From the NCBI GenBank assembly GCA_030431935.1, contig JAUIIC010000010.1, forward strand, positions 1 to 37,157: DNA of 37,157 bases. The letters run 5' to 3'. The notes beneath the pieces were generated by a model. It made no database searches. It was not told the DNA's origin and saw only the letters and a list, made by a program, of their open reading frames with translations. Shown here piece by piece: positions 1 to 7,636 of this stretch (positions are counted from its first letter, which is position 1; each line of letters opens with the position of its first letter). The position numbers were made by a program, and so were the translations under genes. The DNA comes from Alphaproteobacteria bacterium. GTDB lineage: Bacteria; Pseudomonadota; Alphaproteobacteria; Rhodobacterales; Rhodobacteraceae.

Positions 1-263
1 TTGCCGCGCCCGTGGACGCCGTGGCCGGAACGGTGACGGCGAACTGCACCGGGATGCTCAACCTCGACATCTATGAGATCGACACCGAGCGCGACACGCA
101 GGACGTCGCGGGCATCGGCACGTCGGACGTGACGGTATCGGAGGACGAGATCGTGCTGACCGGGGCCTTCGGCAGCTACCGCTTCGACCTGAAGGCCGGC
201 ACGCTGTATCACAACGACAGCGATACCGGCGTCTATTGCACATACAAGGGGCTTGGCGGCTAG
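1..263 (+). CDS. Hypothetical protein, 3' end of gene (5' truncated by window)
   Basis: The reading frame is open from the first complete codon (position 3) to a TAG at 261-263. An internal GTG at position 12 could be read as a start, but the frame continues upstream with Ala/Pro-rich codons, so the gene most likely begins outside the window. The visible 80-odd residues are acidic and rich in Thr, Asp and Gly. They form alternating beta-like stretches and contain two cysteines (near residues 12 and 75 of the visible part), as in a small exported protein with one disulfide. I do not recognise a family. It ends about 330 bp before the molybdenum hydroxylase genes and is probably not part of that operon. 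Confidence 0.55.
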   Translation, partial: AAPVDAVAGTVTANCTGMLNLDIYEIDTERDTQDVAGIGTSDVTVSEDEIVLTGAFGSYRFDLKAGTLYHNDSDTGVYCTYKGLGG

Positions 264-597
264 CGCAGCCGCCACGGCACCCGAACACGGCCTGCGCCCG
301 CACCTTTGGTCCGGCGGCGCGCCTGCAAAACGGTCCCCGCCCGAGGCCGGGGCAGGATTCATTGAACCTAGCAATACGTCGCATTGGGGCGTTTCGTCCG
401 TATTCGGTTTGAGACGTGCCCGGCGCTGTCTAGAAATTTCGGTAGGGTCCGCCCTGCGCGAACACGGGATCCGGATATCTGCATTCGGTCCTGCAAGGTC
501 AGCCGCCGGCATGTGCCGGTCGCCTGCCACACGCTGGGCGTGATCACCGAACCGAAGTCATCAGAAGGGCCCGCAAAGGGCCGCTGGGAGGGAATGC
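264..597. other. Intergenic region upstream of the molybdenum hydroxylase genes
   Basis: A 334-bp stretch with no convincing gene. It holds a candidate promoter (409-436), a weak 5-bp GC hairpin (335-352) after the first gene that could be a poor terminator, and a 5-bp hairpin with a GCAAA loop (568-582). The last sits immediately before the strong Shine-Dalgarno sequence GGGAGGGA (586-593) of the 598 gene. I see no riboswitch-like or tRNA-like fold. Confidence 0.5.
409..436 (+). promoter_or_regulatory. Candidate sigma-70-type promoter for the molybdenum hydroxylase operon
   Basis: TTGAGA (409-414), a 16-bp spacer and TAGAAA (431-436). This is the best -35/-10 pair seen in the upstream gap. 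It would give a leader of roughly 155 nt before the ATG at 598. It is predicted by eye only. Confidence 0.35.
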
Positions 598-1059
598 ATG
601 GCGATCACACTCAACATAAACGGTCGAGACTATTCGATCGACGCCGATCCACAGATGCCGCTTCTCTGGGCCATCCGCGAGAAGGCGGGTCTCATGGGCA
701 CCAAGTTCGGCTGCGGCATCGCGCAATGCGGCGCCTGCACCGTCATCGTCGATGGCAACGCGGTGCGGTCCTGCAACACGCCCGTCGCCACCGCCGTCGG
801 CAAGTCCGTGCGCACGATAGAGGGCGTTTCCGAGAACAACGACCATCCCGTCCAGGTGGCCTGGCAGGACCTGACAGTGCCGCAGTGCGGCTACTGCCAG
901 TCCGGTCAGATCATGTCGGCCGTGGCGCTGCTGGAACGCACGCCAGAGCCCTCCGACAACGAGATCGATAAGGCCATGGCCGGCAACATCTGTCGTTGCG
1001 GCACCTATCCACGCATCCGCGCAGCCATTCACAAGGCTGCCGAGATGAGCAAGACCTGA
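598..1059 (+). CDS. [2Fe-2S] small subunit of molybdenum hydroxylase (isoquinoline 1-oxidoreductase alpha/IorA-like)
   Basis: 153 residues, the usual size for the CoxS/IorA family of electron-transfer subunits. The N-terminal plant-type ferredoxin cluster is ligated by C39, C44, C47 and C59 ([10 protein letters not shown] motif). The C-terminal cluster uses C97, C100, C132 and C134 (QCGYCQSG and [11 protein letters not shown]). It passes electrons from the molybdopterin site of the partner encoded 10 bp downstream towards a cytochrome. There is no signal peptide, so export would be by hitchhiking on the Tat signal of the large subunit. The start at 598 is set by GGGAGGGA just upstream; a second ATG at 594 is out of frame. 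The substrate cannot be read from this subunit. Confidence 0.93.
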   Translation: MAITLNINGRDYSIDADPQMPLLWAIREKAGLMGTKFGCGIAQCGACTVIVDGNAVRSCNTPVATAVGKSVRTIEGVSENNDHPVQVAWQDLTVPQCGYCQSGQIMSAVALLERTPEPSDNEIDKAMAGNICRCGTYPRIRAAIHKAAEMSKT

Positions 1060-1069
1060 GGGGGGCGTC

Positions 1070-3250
1070 ATGAACGAGTTCAACTTCACGAGACGCGGGT
1101 TCCTGAAGATCGCCACGACCGTCGCGGGCGGCCTTGCGATCGGCGTTCCGATGCCGAGGATGGCAGAGGCCGGCGGGCACGGCGGCGGTGCAGAGATCAA
1201 CGCCTGGCTGACGATCGACCCGAACAACATCGTCAGCATCGTGACCCCACAGACCGAAATGGGACAGGGCGCCTTTACCGCCGTTCCCATGATGGTGGCC
1301 GAGGAGCTGGATATTCCGTGGGAGAACGTGCGCCACGTGTTCGCCGACGCGAACCGGCACGTCAACAACGACAACCTCTACACCACGACCTCGACCGGCG
1401 GCTCGACGACCGTGTCCCGGCGGCATCCCTACATGATGCAGGCCGGTGCCTCGGCGCGCGAGCGCCTGCGCCATGCGGCGGCGGCCCGTTGGGGCGTGCC
1501 CGTGGACGAGGTGATGGCCAAGCAGGGGATGCTGACCGCTGGCAGCAACTCGGGCACATATGGCGAGTTCGCAGCCGACGCGGCCATGGTCACGCTCGAG
1601 CAGGAGCCCGCGATCAAGGCCTATGGTGACTGGTGGCTTCTGGGCAAGGACGTCAAGCGGCTGGATATTCCGCTGAAGACGAACGGGACTGCCGTCTACG
1701 CGATGGACGTCACCCTGCCCGGCATGGTCCATGCGGCCACCGCGTCCTGCCCGGTGCCCGAGGGACGTCTGGTCAGCTACGACTTCGACGCCATCAAGGA
1801 CATGCCGGGCGTGATTGCCGCGGTGGAGTTGAAGCAGCCCAAGGACGTGGCCGCCTTTACCGACATGCGCAGCGGCGTCGCCGTTGTTGCTGAAAGCTGG
1901 TACCAGGCCAAGAACGCCCTGGCCGTCATGCCCGTCGTCTGGGACTACGGGCGCGGCGCCTCGATCAGCTTTGAAAGCCAGACGGCCGAGGCGATGAGCC
2001 TTCTTGCCAACCCCGGGACGCTGGTGCTGAACGAGGACGGCAACATCGGCCGGAACCTGGACCGCGGCGTCAACCACGAGGCGGTTCGCGGGATCATCGA
2101 CGGGGCGGACAAGGTCGTGGAGGGCGAGGTCTATTCGCGCCCGTTCGAGACCCACGCGACCATGCAACCGCCCTGCGCGGTGGTCGATGTGAAGGCCGAT
2201 CGCGTCGATGTCTGGACCTTCACCCAGGACATCGCACGCTCGCTCAACGAGGTGGCCGACCAGCTGGGACGCGACACCAAGGACGTCTACCTGCACCAGA
2301 CCTACCTGGGCGGCGGCTTTGGCGGCGGCTACAACATGTATGTCCACCGTCAGGCGGCCGCGATCTCGGCCGAGGTCGGACGTCCGGTCAAGGTGATCTG
2401 GAGCCGCGAGGAAGACATCGCGCAGGACGCCCAGCGGCCCCCGGTCTGGGGAACCTACAAGGCGGCGCTTGGCGATGACGGGCTTCCCGTTGCGCTGGTC
2501 ACGCATTTCGTGGGCGAAGAGAAGATGCCCGCGTTCTCGCAGCGCGGCGTGGCGAACATGCCCTATCTCGTCCCGAACCGGCGGCATGAATACAGCATCG
2601 TCCAGAGCCACATCCCGATCGGCTATCACCGTGCGCCCGGCGCCAACTCCAACGGGTTCATCGTCGAGCAGATGGTCGACGAACTGGCCCAGGCGGGGGG
2701 CTGGGATCCGCTGGAATGGCGGATCAAGATGACCGAGGGCAACGAACCCTGGCAGCGCGTGCTGCTTGCGATGAAGGAGAAGTCGGGCTGGACCCCGGAA
2801 CTGGGTCGAGGCGAAGGCATGGGCTGCGCAGTGGTCGAGTCGCATGGCACGATCGCTGGCTGCGTGGCGACGGTTGCGGTCAGCCGCCGGGGCCAGATCT
2901 TCGTCGACCGGCTGCAATACTTCATGAACAGCGGTTACACGATCAACCCGCTGAACGCCGTCGAGCAGGCCGAAAGCTCTGCCATCTGGGAGTTGAGCCA
3001 CGCCTTTTTTGGCGGGCTGGACATCCGGGACGGGCGCATCGTGAACACGAACTTCGACTCGTACACGATGATGAAGATGCCGGACACGCCCCCTGCGATC
3101 GAGGTTCACATCGAGAACTCGGAGAACCAGTGGTGGGGTGGCCTGGGCGAGCCCACCGGCCCGCCGACGCCGCCGGCGGTGGCGAACGCGATCTTCTACG
3201 CCACGGGCACGCGCATCCGCTCGACGCCTTTTGCCAAGGCGGAACTCTGA
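1070..3250 (+). CDS. Molybdopterin-binding large subunit of periplasmic aldehyde/isoquinoline oxidoreductase (IorB-like)
   Basis: 726 residues, typical of IorB/AldH-type xanthine-oxidase-family subunits. A Tat signal (T7-R8-R9-G-F-L-K, then a hydrophobic run ending near residue 30) shows folded export. Recognisable family features are MGQGAFTAVPMMVAEELD (residues about 64-81), the GGGFGGGY molybdopterin loop near 417-424 and the C-terminal GGLGEPTGPP, where E694 is the expected catalytic base. The family hydroxylates N-heteroaromatics or oxidises aldehydes at a cytosine-dinucleotide Mo cofactor. It forms an operon with the [2Fe-2S] subunit upstream and converges on a triheme cytochrome c gene, the usual third component of such membrane-associated dehydrogenases. 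No XdhC-type Mo-cofactor chaperone gene is in the window. The substrate is unknown. Confidence 0.9.
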   Translation: MNEFNFTRRGFLKIATTVAGGLAIGVPMPRMAEAGGHGGGAEINAWLTIDPNNIVSIVTPQTEMGQGAFTAVPMMVAEELDIPWENVRHVFADANRHVNNDNLYTTTSTGGSTTVSRRHPYMMQAGASARERLRHAAAARWGVPVDEVMAKQGMLTAGSNSGTYGEFAADAAMVTLEQEPAIKAYGDWWLLGKDVKRLDIPLKTNGTAVYAMDVTLPGMVHAATASCPVPEGRLVSYDFDAIKDMPGVIAAVELKQPKDVAAFTDMRSGVAVVAESWYQAKNALAVMPVVWDYGRGASISFESQTAEAMSLLANPGTLVLNEDGNIGRNLDRGVNHEAVRGIIDGADKVVEGEVYSRPFETHATMQPPCAVVDVKADRVDVWTFTQDIARSLNEVADQLGRDTKDVYLHQTYLGGGFGGGYNMYVHRQAAAISAEVGRPVKVIWSREEDIAQDAQRPPVWGTYKAALGDDGLPVALVTHFVGEEKMPAFSQRGVANMPYLVPNRRHEYSIVQSHIPIGYHRAPGANSNGFIVEQMVDELAQAGGWDPLEWRIKMTEGNEPWQRVLLAMKEKSGWTPELGRGEGMGCAVVESHGTIAGCVATVAVSRRGQIFVDRLQYFMNSGYTINPLNAVEQAESSAIWELSHAFFGGLDIRDGRIVNTNFDSYTMMKMPDTPPAIEVHIENSENQWWGGLGEPTGPPTPPAVANAIFYATGTRIRSTPFAKAEL

Positions 3251-3257
3251 CACGAAA

Positions 3258-3279
3258 GTGGGGCCCGAAAGGGCCCCAC
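3258..3279 (-). terminator. Hairpin terminator, minus-strand reading
   Basis: A perfect 9-bp stem, GTGGGGCCC/GGGCCCCAC, with a GAAA tetraloop on the plus strand. Read on the minus strand the stem is followed by TTTC. It lies about 40 bp past the stop of the minus-strand cytochrome gene, so it best serves leftward transcription. Confidence 0.6.
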
Positions 3280-3296
3280 GTTGCCAAGGCTGGAAC

Positions 3297-3318
3297 GGGC
3301 CCCGCGAGGGGCCCTTTT
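3297..3318 (+). terminator. Intrinsic terminator of the molybdenum hydroxylase operon
   Basis: A 7-bp GC stem, GGGCCCC/GGGGCCC, with loop GCGA, followed by TTTT (3315-3318). It sits 46 bp after the large-subunit stop and touches the stop codon of the convergent cytochrome gene. Confidence 0.65.
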
Positions 3319-4628
3319 CAATGGGCGGCTTCGGCGGCGGCGGCGGCCTGTGCCTCCAGGTCCGTCCAGGCCGGAAGATCGGTGAACTGCCAGCGCACGA
3401 AGGCCGCCACCGCCGCCATGTCCGCCGGCGACAGGGACACCGGCTGCATCTTGCGCGAGGTGGACCCGAGCCCGGGTTCGATGCCGTGCCGGATGGCGTT
3501 GAAGAGGTTCGTGGGCTTCGGCGCGTTCACCGAATAGGTGAGCCCCAGCGACACCGGCTGGGTATTCGAGATCCGCTCCTTGTGGCATTTCACGCAGCTG
3601 GCCCGGAACACCTCGGCGCCCTTCAGGACATCGGCGGGGGCGCTGTCCGCGATGGCCCCGTCGAAGCCTTCGGGCAGGTCGAGCGCCGCGATTTCTGCCA
3701 CCACGGCATCGCGGGCGTCCTCGTCCATCGGTGGCGTGATGCGGGCCAGCCAGACGGCGATGGCGAAGACGTCGTCCTCGTCGGCCTCGTAGAGGTGGTC
3801 GACCACGGGCGTCATCGGCCCGCCCGCGATGCCGTGAAGCTCGCTCCAGCCGTCGAAGAGGTAGTCGGCGTAGCTGTCCTCGTCCCATCCCGCAGGTGAA
3901 ATCGAGTGGCTGGCCAGGGGCGGCACCAGCCATCCCTCTGCCTCGCCGCCGGCAAAGGTCCGGTCGGCCATCACCGCGCCAAAGGCATTGCGGGGCGAAT
4001 GGCAGGCCCCGCAATGTCCCACGGTCTCGGCCAGGTATGCGCCCCGGTTCTCTTCCTCGTCGAACTCCGGGTTTGGGGTCCAGGGTTGCGGATCGTGGAA
4101 CAGCAGCTTCCATCCCGCCAGCAGCGGGCGGAACGAGAAGGGAAAGGCCAGTTCGTTCGCCTTGCGCTCTGCCGGGATGGGGTCGAGCGTCATCAGGTAG
4201 AGGTAAAGTGCCATCAGGTCGTCGTCGGTCATGCCCGCGAAATGGTCATAGGGAAACGCGGGGTAGAGATGCCGGCCCTCGCGGTCGACGCCGTCGCGCA
4301 TCGCGCGCTCGAACGCGGCATAGGACCAGGTGCCGATGCCGGTGTCCGGGTCGGGGGTGATGTTCGTCGCGTAGATGGTGCCGAAGGGTGTCGGAAGCCC
4401 GAACCCGCCGATCATGTCGCGGCTGCCCTCGGGCGTGTGGCAGGCCGAGCAGTCGCCCAGCTTTGCCAGGTTCTCGCCCATCGTCAGCTGTTCGTCGGTG
4501 GGCTCTGGCAGGTCGGCCACGGCGATCGGGGCGATCTCTCCGGGAAAGACATCTGCGGCATAGATGCCCGCCGCCGCGACGGCGGCAACGGATACTCCGG
4601 TCACGACCAGCCATTTCTTCATCATCAT
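3318..4628 (-). CDS. Triheme c-type cytochrome, alcohol/aldehyde dehydrogenase cytochrome subunit-like
   Basis: 436 residues with three CXXCH heme sites: CSACH (60-64), CGACH (206-210) and CVKCH (345-349). This is the layout of AdhB/AldF-type triheme cytochromes that take electrons from periplasmic alcohol or aldehyde dehydrogenases and pass them to quinone or oxidase. An uncleaved anchor or signal helix lies at about residues 6-25. Three consecutive ATGs (4628, 4625, 4622) precede KKW. The AAGGGA ribosome site abuts the first and is better spaced for the third, so 4622 may be the true start. The gene is last in the soxXA/fccAB-like operon (about 50 bp after soxA) and is tail-to-tail with the molybdenum hydroxylase genes. 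It could therefore serve either or both systems. Confidence 0.88.
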   Translation of the reverse strand: MMMKKWLVVTGVSVAAVAAAGIYAADVFPGEIAPIAVADLPEPTDEQLTMGENLAKLGDCSACHTPEGSRDMIGGFGLPTPFGTIYATNITPDPDTGIGTWSYAAFERAMRDGVDREGRHLYPAFPYDHFAGMTDDDLMALYLYLMTLDPIPAERKANELAFPFSFRPLLAGWKLLFHDPQPWTPNPEFDEEENRGAYLAETVGHCGACHSPRNAFGAVMADRTFAGGEAEGWLVPPLASHSISPAGWDEDSYADYLFDGWSELHGIAGGPMTPVVDHLYEADEDDVFAIAVWLARITPPMDEDARDAVVAEIAALDLPEGFDGAIADSAPADVLKGAEVFRASCVKCHKERISNTQPVSLGLTYSVNAPKPTNLFNAIRHGIEPGLGSTSRKMQPVSLSPADMAAVAAFVRWQFTDLPAWTDLEAQAAAAAEAAH

Positions 4629-4677
4629 TCCCTTGATCTGGTTGCTGTTCTGCTGCGGCGCCCGGGGACAGGTGTCT

Positions 4678-5463
4678 TCATCTGCGCACCCCCGGCGTCT
4701 CTACCGGAAGACCCTGTCCGCGCAGGACGAGATAGGTTTCAAGCGCGAGGTAGGCTTCGGAACCGTAGCCATGGGGCTCTGCCCGGACGGCCTCCATGCA
4801 CCAGGTGAACATCCGGTGGCGCGAGCCGACCTCGTCCCAGGTCAGGCGAAAGATCGGAAAGGCGTTGACCTGCCCCTGGCTGATGACATCGCCGCGCAAC
4901 TTCTCGCCCCAGTGGTCCTGGTGGCAGTTCCTGCATGACAGGTTGAGTTGCCCGCGCCGGGTCTCGAAGATCTCTCGCCCGCGCTCGGCCCATGCCCGTG
5001 CGGTCTCGTCCAGGTCGAGCTGCATGGGCATGCCGCGCGACTGGTAGCCCACAAGCGCCGTGAGGGCGAGAAGCTCTTGCGACTCGTAGGGCAGCGGCGC
5101 GGCGCCCAGGTGTTCGGCAATCTCCCGGTTGATCCGGAGTTCGAGATTGACCATGCCGCCGCTTTCGGGGTCGGACACGGGATAACGCGCCGCGACGCCG
5201 CGCAGGCTTTCGGGGGCGCCGTGGCACGCCCGGCACGCGCGGTCTTGGCCCGACGCGCCGGGCCAATCGGCGTTCCAGAGCGCCAGCCCTTCCTCGACGA
5301 GGAAGAAGGCCGGGTTCAGGAAGTCGTCATCCTGAAGCTCGCGCGTCGCGGGTTCCATGAAGGCGTAGCCCGATATCGGCTCATGGGCGGGGGAATCCTG
5401 GGCCGGCGCCGGGCATGTCAGGACCAGCCAGCACAGCAGGGACGGGGCGATCCGGCGCAGCAT
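4678..5463 (-). CDS. soxA: Sulfur-oxidation diheme cytochrome c SoxA
   Basis: 261 residues with a signal peptide (cleavage likely after the AQ near residue 22) and two heme motifs: CRACH (77-81) and CRNCH (177-181). C222 in the WCMEAVRAEP motif matches the conserved SoxA active-site cysteine that becomes a persulfide heme ligand. SoxXA couples a sulfur substrate to the carrier cysteine of SoxYZ in the periplasm by oxidative disulfide formation. The gene follows soxX with one base between the stop of soxX and this start, so the two subunits should be translated together. No soxB or soxCD is nearby; the partner carrier is likely the fused SoxYZ at 7637-8467. Confidence 0.93.
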   Translation of the reverse strand: MLRRIAPSLLCWLVLTCPAPAQDSPAHEPISGYAFMEPATRELQDDDFLNPAFFLVEEGLALWNADWPGASGQDRACRACHGAPESLRGVAARYPVSDPESGGMVNLELRINREIAEHLGAAPLPYESQELLALTALVGYQSRGMPMQLDLDETARAWAERGREIFETRRGQLNLSCRNCHQDHWGEKLRGDVISQGQVNAFPIFRLTWDEVGSRHRMFTWCMEAVRAEPHGYGSEAYLALETYLVLRGQGLPVETPGVRR

Positions 5464-5464
5464 T

Positions 5465-5893
5465 TCAATCCACCAGCGTCATGACGAAGGCGACCACATC
5501 CTCGACATCCTGCGCCGAGTAGATCGTCTGGCCCTCCCATCTTGCACCGACGCGGTAAAGGTCGTTCGTCGCGAAATAGGGCGGCATGATCGTGTCGGGC
5601 AGGATGCGGCGGGCGTCCATGATCCGCAGCCGCAGTTCGGCCGCCGTGTAGATGGACCCGACACCATCGAGCGGCGGCCCGAGTTCGCCGTGGTCCCGGT
5701 CGGGCAGCGCAGAGATGCTGTGGCAGATCAGGCAGCTGGCCCGGGACGTGTCGCGCACGATCTCGCGTCCGCGGACTGGGTCGCCGGCCTGGTCGGTCAG
5801 GGGAGGATGCGTTCCCTCGGCCGATGCGCCCGGCACGACCGAAAGCCATGCCGCACAGACCAGCGAAGCGAACCGGATCGACTTGCCCTTCAC
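5465..5893 (-). CDS. soxX: Sulfur-oxidation monoheme cytochrome c SoxX
   Basis: 142 residues with a signal peptide ending near residue 25 (GASA). One heme site CLICH (54-58) and a distal methionine M103 in DTIMPPYF are both typical of SoxX. The C-terminal segment SAQDVEDVVAFVMTL is the usual closing helix of class I cytochromes c. SoxX is the electron-accepting small subunit of SoxXA. The gene lies directly between the flavoprotein gene (9-bp gap) and soxA, in one leftward operon. Confidence 0.92.
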   Translation of the reverse strand: MKGKSIRFASLVCAAWLSVVPGASAEGTHPPLTDQAGDPVRGREIVRDTSRASCLICHSISALPDRDHGELGPPLDGVGSIYTAAELRLRIMDARRILPDTIMPPYFATNDLYRVGARWEGQTIYSAQDVEDVVAFVMTLVD

Positions 5894-5902
5894 CGCGCCG
5901 TC

Positions 5903-7171
5903 CTAGCCAAAGAGCTGACGTGTCAGGGTGTCGTACCAGCTGAGCGCAAAGCCCGCCTCGGCCTGGCGCACGCCGTCATCGGCCGCCATCGGGCTGTTGC
6001 CGCCGGCATCGCGGACGGATTTCAGGCGCCCCTCGGCATTCACCCGGTAGACGCCGGCGACGGAGATGCCGTAGTCGGGCGAAAGCAGGCTGTAGCAGGT
6101 GTTGAGCAGGACGGCATCGGACACCGGCTCGGCCCCCTTCAGCCAGCTGGCGACCACATGCGCGCAGACAGCGCCCTGGACAGAAGCCGAGAACCCGCTT
6201 TTCGGCATGTCGCCGACGATGGCTGCATCACCAAGCACATGCACGCCGGGCGCGGTCTCGGATTCGAACGTCGCCTGGTCGATCTGGCACCAGTCGCCGT
6301 CTCCCGCGAGGCCCGAGCGCAGCGCAACCCCTGCGGCGGTCTGCGGCGGGATCACGTTGACCACGTCGCCCCGGAAGGTCTCGAACGCGGCCTCGACCGT
6401 CAGCGTGGCGGCGTCGACGTCCTTGACGCCGCCGTTCTCGGCAAAGGGCACATGGGTTATCATGCCGGGATAGAGCCGGTCCCAGCCTTCCATGAACAGG
6501 GATTGCTTGGAAAAGCTGTCCTTGCCGTCCACGATGATGATCTTGGCCGTCGGATTGATCCGGCTGAGACGGTGGGCGACAAGGCTGGCCCGTTCGTAGG
6601 GACCGGGGGGACAGCGGTAGGGATTGTTGGGAACCGACATCACGAAGGTGCCGCCCGGCGGCATCGCGCCGATCTGGTCGCGCAAGAGCTCTGTCTGGAC
6701 GCCCGCCTTCCAGGCGTGCGGCATCCGCTGCGCCGCCCCGGCGTCATACCCCGGGATGGCCCCGAAGTTCAGGTCGATCCCCGGAGACACGATCGCGCGG
6801 TCAAATCCGATCTCATTGCCGTCCTGCAGCACGACGACCTTGCGCGCGGCGTCGATCTCGGCCGCGACGCCGACACGCACCGAGACGCCCGCCGCCGCAA
6901 CGGCGTCAAAGCCGAAGGTGATCCGCGACAACGGGATCTCATCCGCGAGGACGAGGTTGGAGAAGGGGCAGGTGGAAAAGCGGTCGGCATCCACGACTAG
7001 CGTCACATCGGTATCGGGGGCGATCTCCTTCAGCGTCCGTGCCGCGGCGGTGCCGCCGAACCCGCCGCCGACCACGACGACATGGGCACGGCCCGCGGAC
7101 AGCGCGGGCGCGGCAAGAAGGCCTGCGGACCCGGCCATCGCAAGTGTCTGGCGTCGTGTCGGGCCGGTCAT
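5903..7171 (-). CDS. fccB: Flavocytochrome c sulfide dehydrogenase flavoprotein subunit (FccB/SoxF)
   Basis: 422 residues. A Tat signal (T5-R6-R7-Q-T-L, with cleavage near residue 26) is followed by a dinucleotide-binding fold VVVVGGGFGGTAAA (31-44). C68 in STCPFSN is at the position where family members bind FAD covalently (about 42 in mature numbering). C187 (YRCPPGPYER) and C359 (NTCYSLLSPDYG) match the redox disulfide pair that reacts with sulfide. The enzyme oxidises sulfide to persulfide or sulfur in the periplasm and hands electrons to a cytochrome c partner. That partner is probably the protein encoded just upstream, whose stop codon overlaps this start by 4 bp. SoxF is the name used when the gene lies in sox clusters, as here. 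Confidence 0.92.
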   Translation of the reverse strand: MTGPTRRQTLAMAGSAGLLAAPALSAGRAHVVVVGGGFGGTAAARTLKEIAPDTDVTLVVDADRFSTCPFSNLVLADEIPLSRITFGFDAVAAAGVSVRVGVAAEIDAARKVVVLQDGNEIGFDRAIVSPGIDLNFGAIPGYDAGAAQRMPHAWKAGVQTELLRDQIGAMPPGGTFVMSVPNNPYRCPPGPYERASLVAHRLSRINPTAKIIIVDGKDSFSKQSLFMEGWDRLYPGMITHVPFAENGGVKDVDAATLTVEAAFETFRGDVVNVIPPQTAAGVALRSGLAGDGDWCQIDQATFESETAPGVHVLGDAAIVGDMPKSGFSASVQGAVCAHVVASWLKGAEPVSDAVLLNTCYSLLSPDYGISVAGVYRVNAEGRLKSVRDAGGNSPMAADDGVRQAEAGFALSWYDTLTRQLFG

Positions 7172-7467
7172 TGCGCCACGCCTTCGAGTCCCGAGATGTG
7201 CCGCGCCAGATCATCCATTTCGGCCGGCGTCAGGGCGGTGATGAAACGATGCATGATGGTGGCCGTTCCGCCCTCTGCCGCAAAGCTGGAAAGAGAGGCC
7301 AGAAGCATGTCATGCGGGCGTCCCTGGATCGCTGGGATCGCGTCGTCACCCTGTCCGTCGCCATGGCAGACCGCGCAGGACAGATAGGTCACCTCCGCCG
7401 TCGTGGACTGCGCGGCGGCGGCGGCGCCCATGAACAGGAATCCCAGCAATATCAGGTTTTTGAACAT
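7168..7467 (-). CDS. Small monoheme cytochrome c, likely partner of the sulfide dehydrogenase flavoprotein (FccA/SoxE-like)
   Basis: 99 residues with a signal peptide ending near residue 20 (AAAAAQ). The single heme site is CAVCH (31-35), and a likely distal Met lies in TATIMHRF. The start at 7467 is chosen because AGGGGAT precedes it at normal spacing and a signal peptide begins there; a longer open frame upstream lacks both. The frame overlaps the flavoprotein start by 4 bp, so the pair is translationally coupled, as expected for FccA-FccB. Paracoccus SoxE and Allochromatium FccA are diheme, whereas this one is a short monoheme form as in green sulfur bacteria. First gene of the leftward operon. 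Confidence 0.85.
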   Translation of the reverse strand: MFKNLILLGFLFMGAAAAAQSTTAEVTYLSCAVCHGDGQGDDAIPAIQGRPHDMLLASLSSFAAEGGTATIMHRFITALTPAEMDDLARHISGLEGVAQ

Positions 7468-7533
7468 CAAATCCCCTGCCCAGACACCCCGTTTGGCCCG
7501 ATACTCGCACACGCGGTCTTTGGAAGTCCGAAT

Positions 7534-7567
7534 ATCCATTATTTGAAAGTGCACTGGCATAGTGGAT
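7534..7567. promoter_or_regulatory. Candidate operator in the divergent cytochrome/soxYZ promoter region
   Basis: An imperfect inverted repeat, ATCCATTAT (7534-7542) and ATAGTGGAT (7559-7567), with 8 of 9 positions complementary and a 16-bp spacer. Within the spacer lies a perfect 8-bp palindrome AGTGCACT (7548-7555). The site is in the 169-bp gap between the leftward operon and the rightward fused soxYZ gene, so one regulator could control both. No regulator gene for this island is in the window. Confidence 0.4.
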
Positions 7568-7636
7568 TACTTTCGGCGGCATTTCCCCCAGAATGCGTCA
7601 GACCATGCCGGCAGAGGACCGACGGGAGAGCGCGAA

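Noticed and set aside
264-597. Riboswitch or small RNA in the upstream gap of the molybdenum hydroxylase genes
   Set aside because: Only weak 5-bp hairpins are visible, with no conserved aptamer-like layout.
911-3253. 780-codon minus-strand open frame opposite the molybdenum hydroxylase large subunit
   Set aside because: It lies entirely opposite a gene with clear motifs, is rich in Arg/His/Val/Asp as expected of the reverse frame of GC-rich codons, and shows no domain.
7562-7636. Upstream GTG (7562) as start of the SoxYZ fusion
   Set aside because: It has no ribosome site and would bury the signal peptide behind 25 extra polar residues. The GTG at 7637 has GGGAG at proper spacing.
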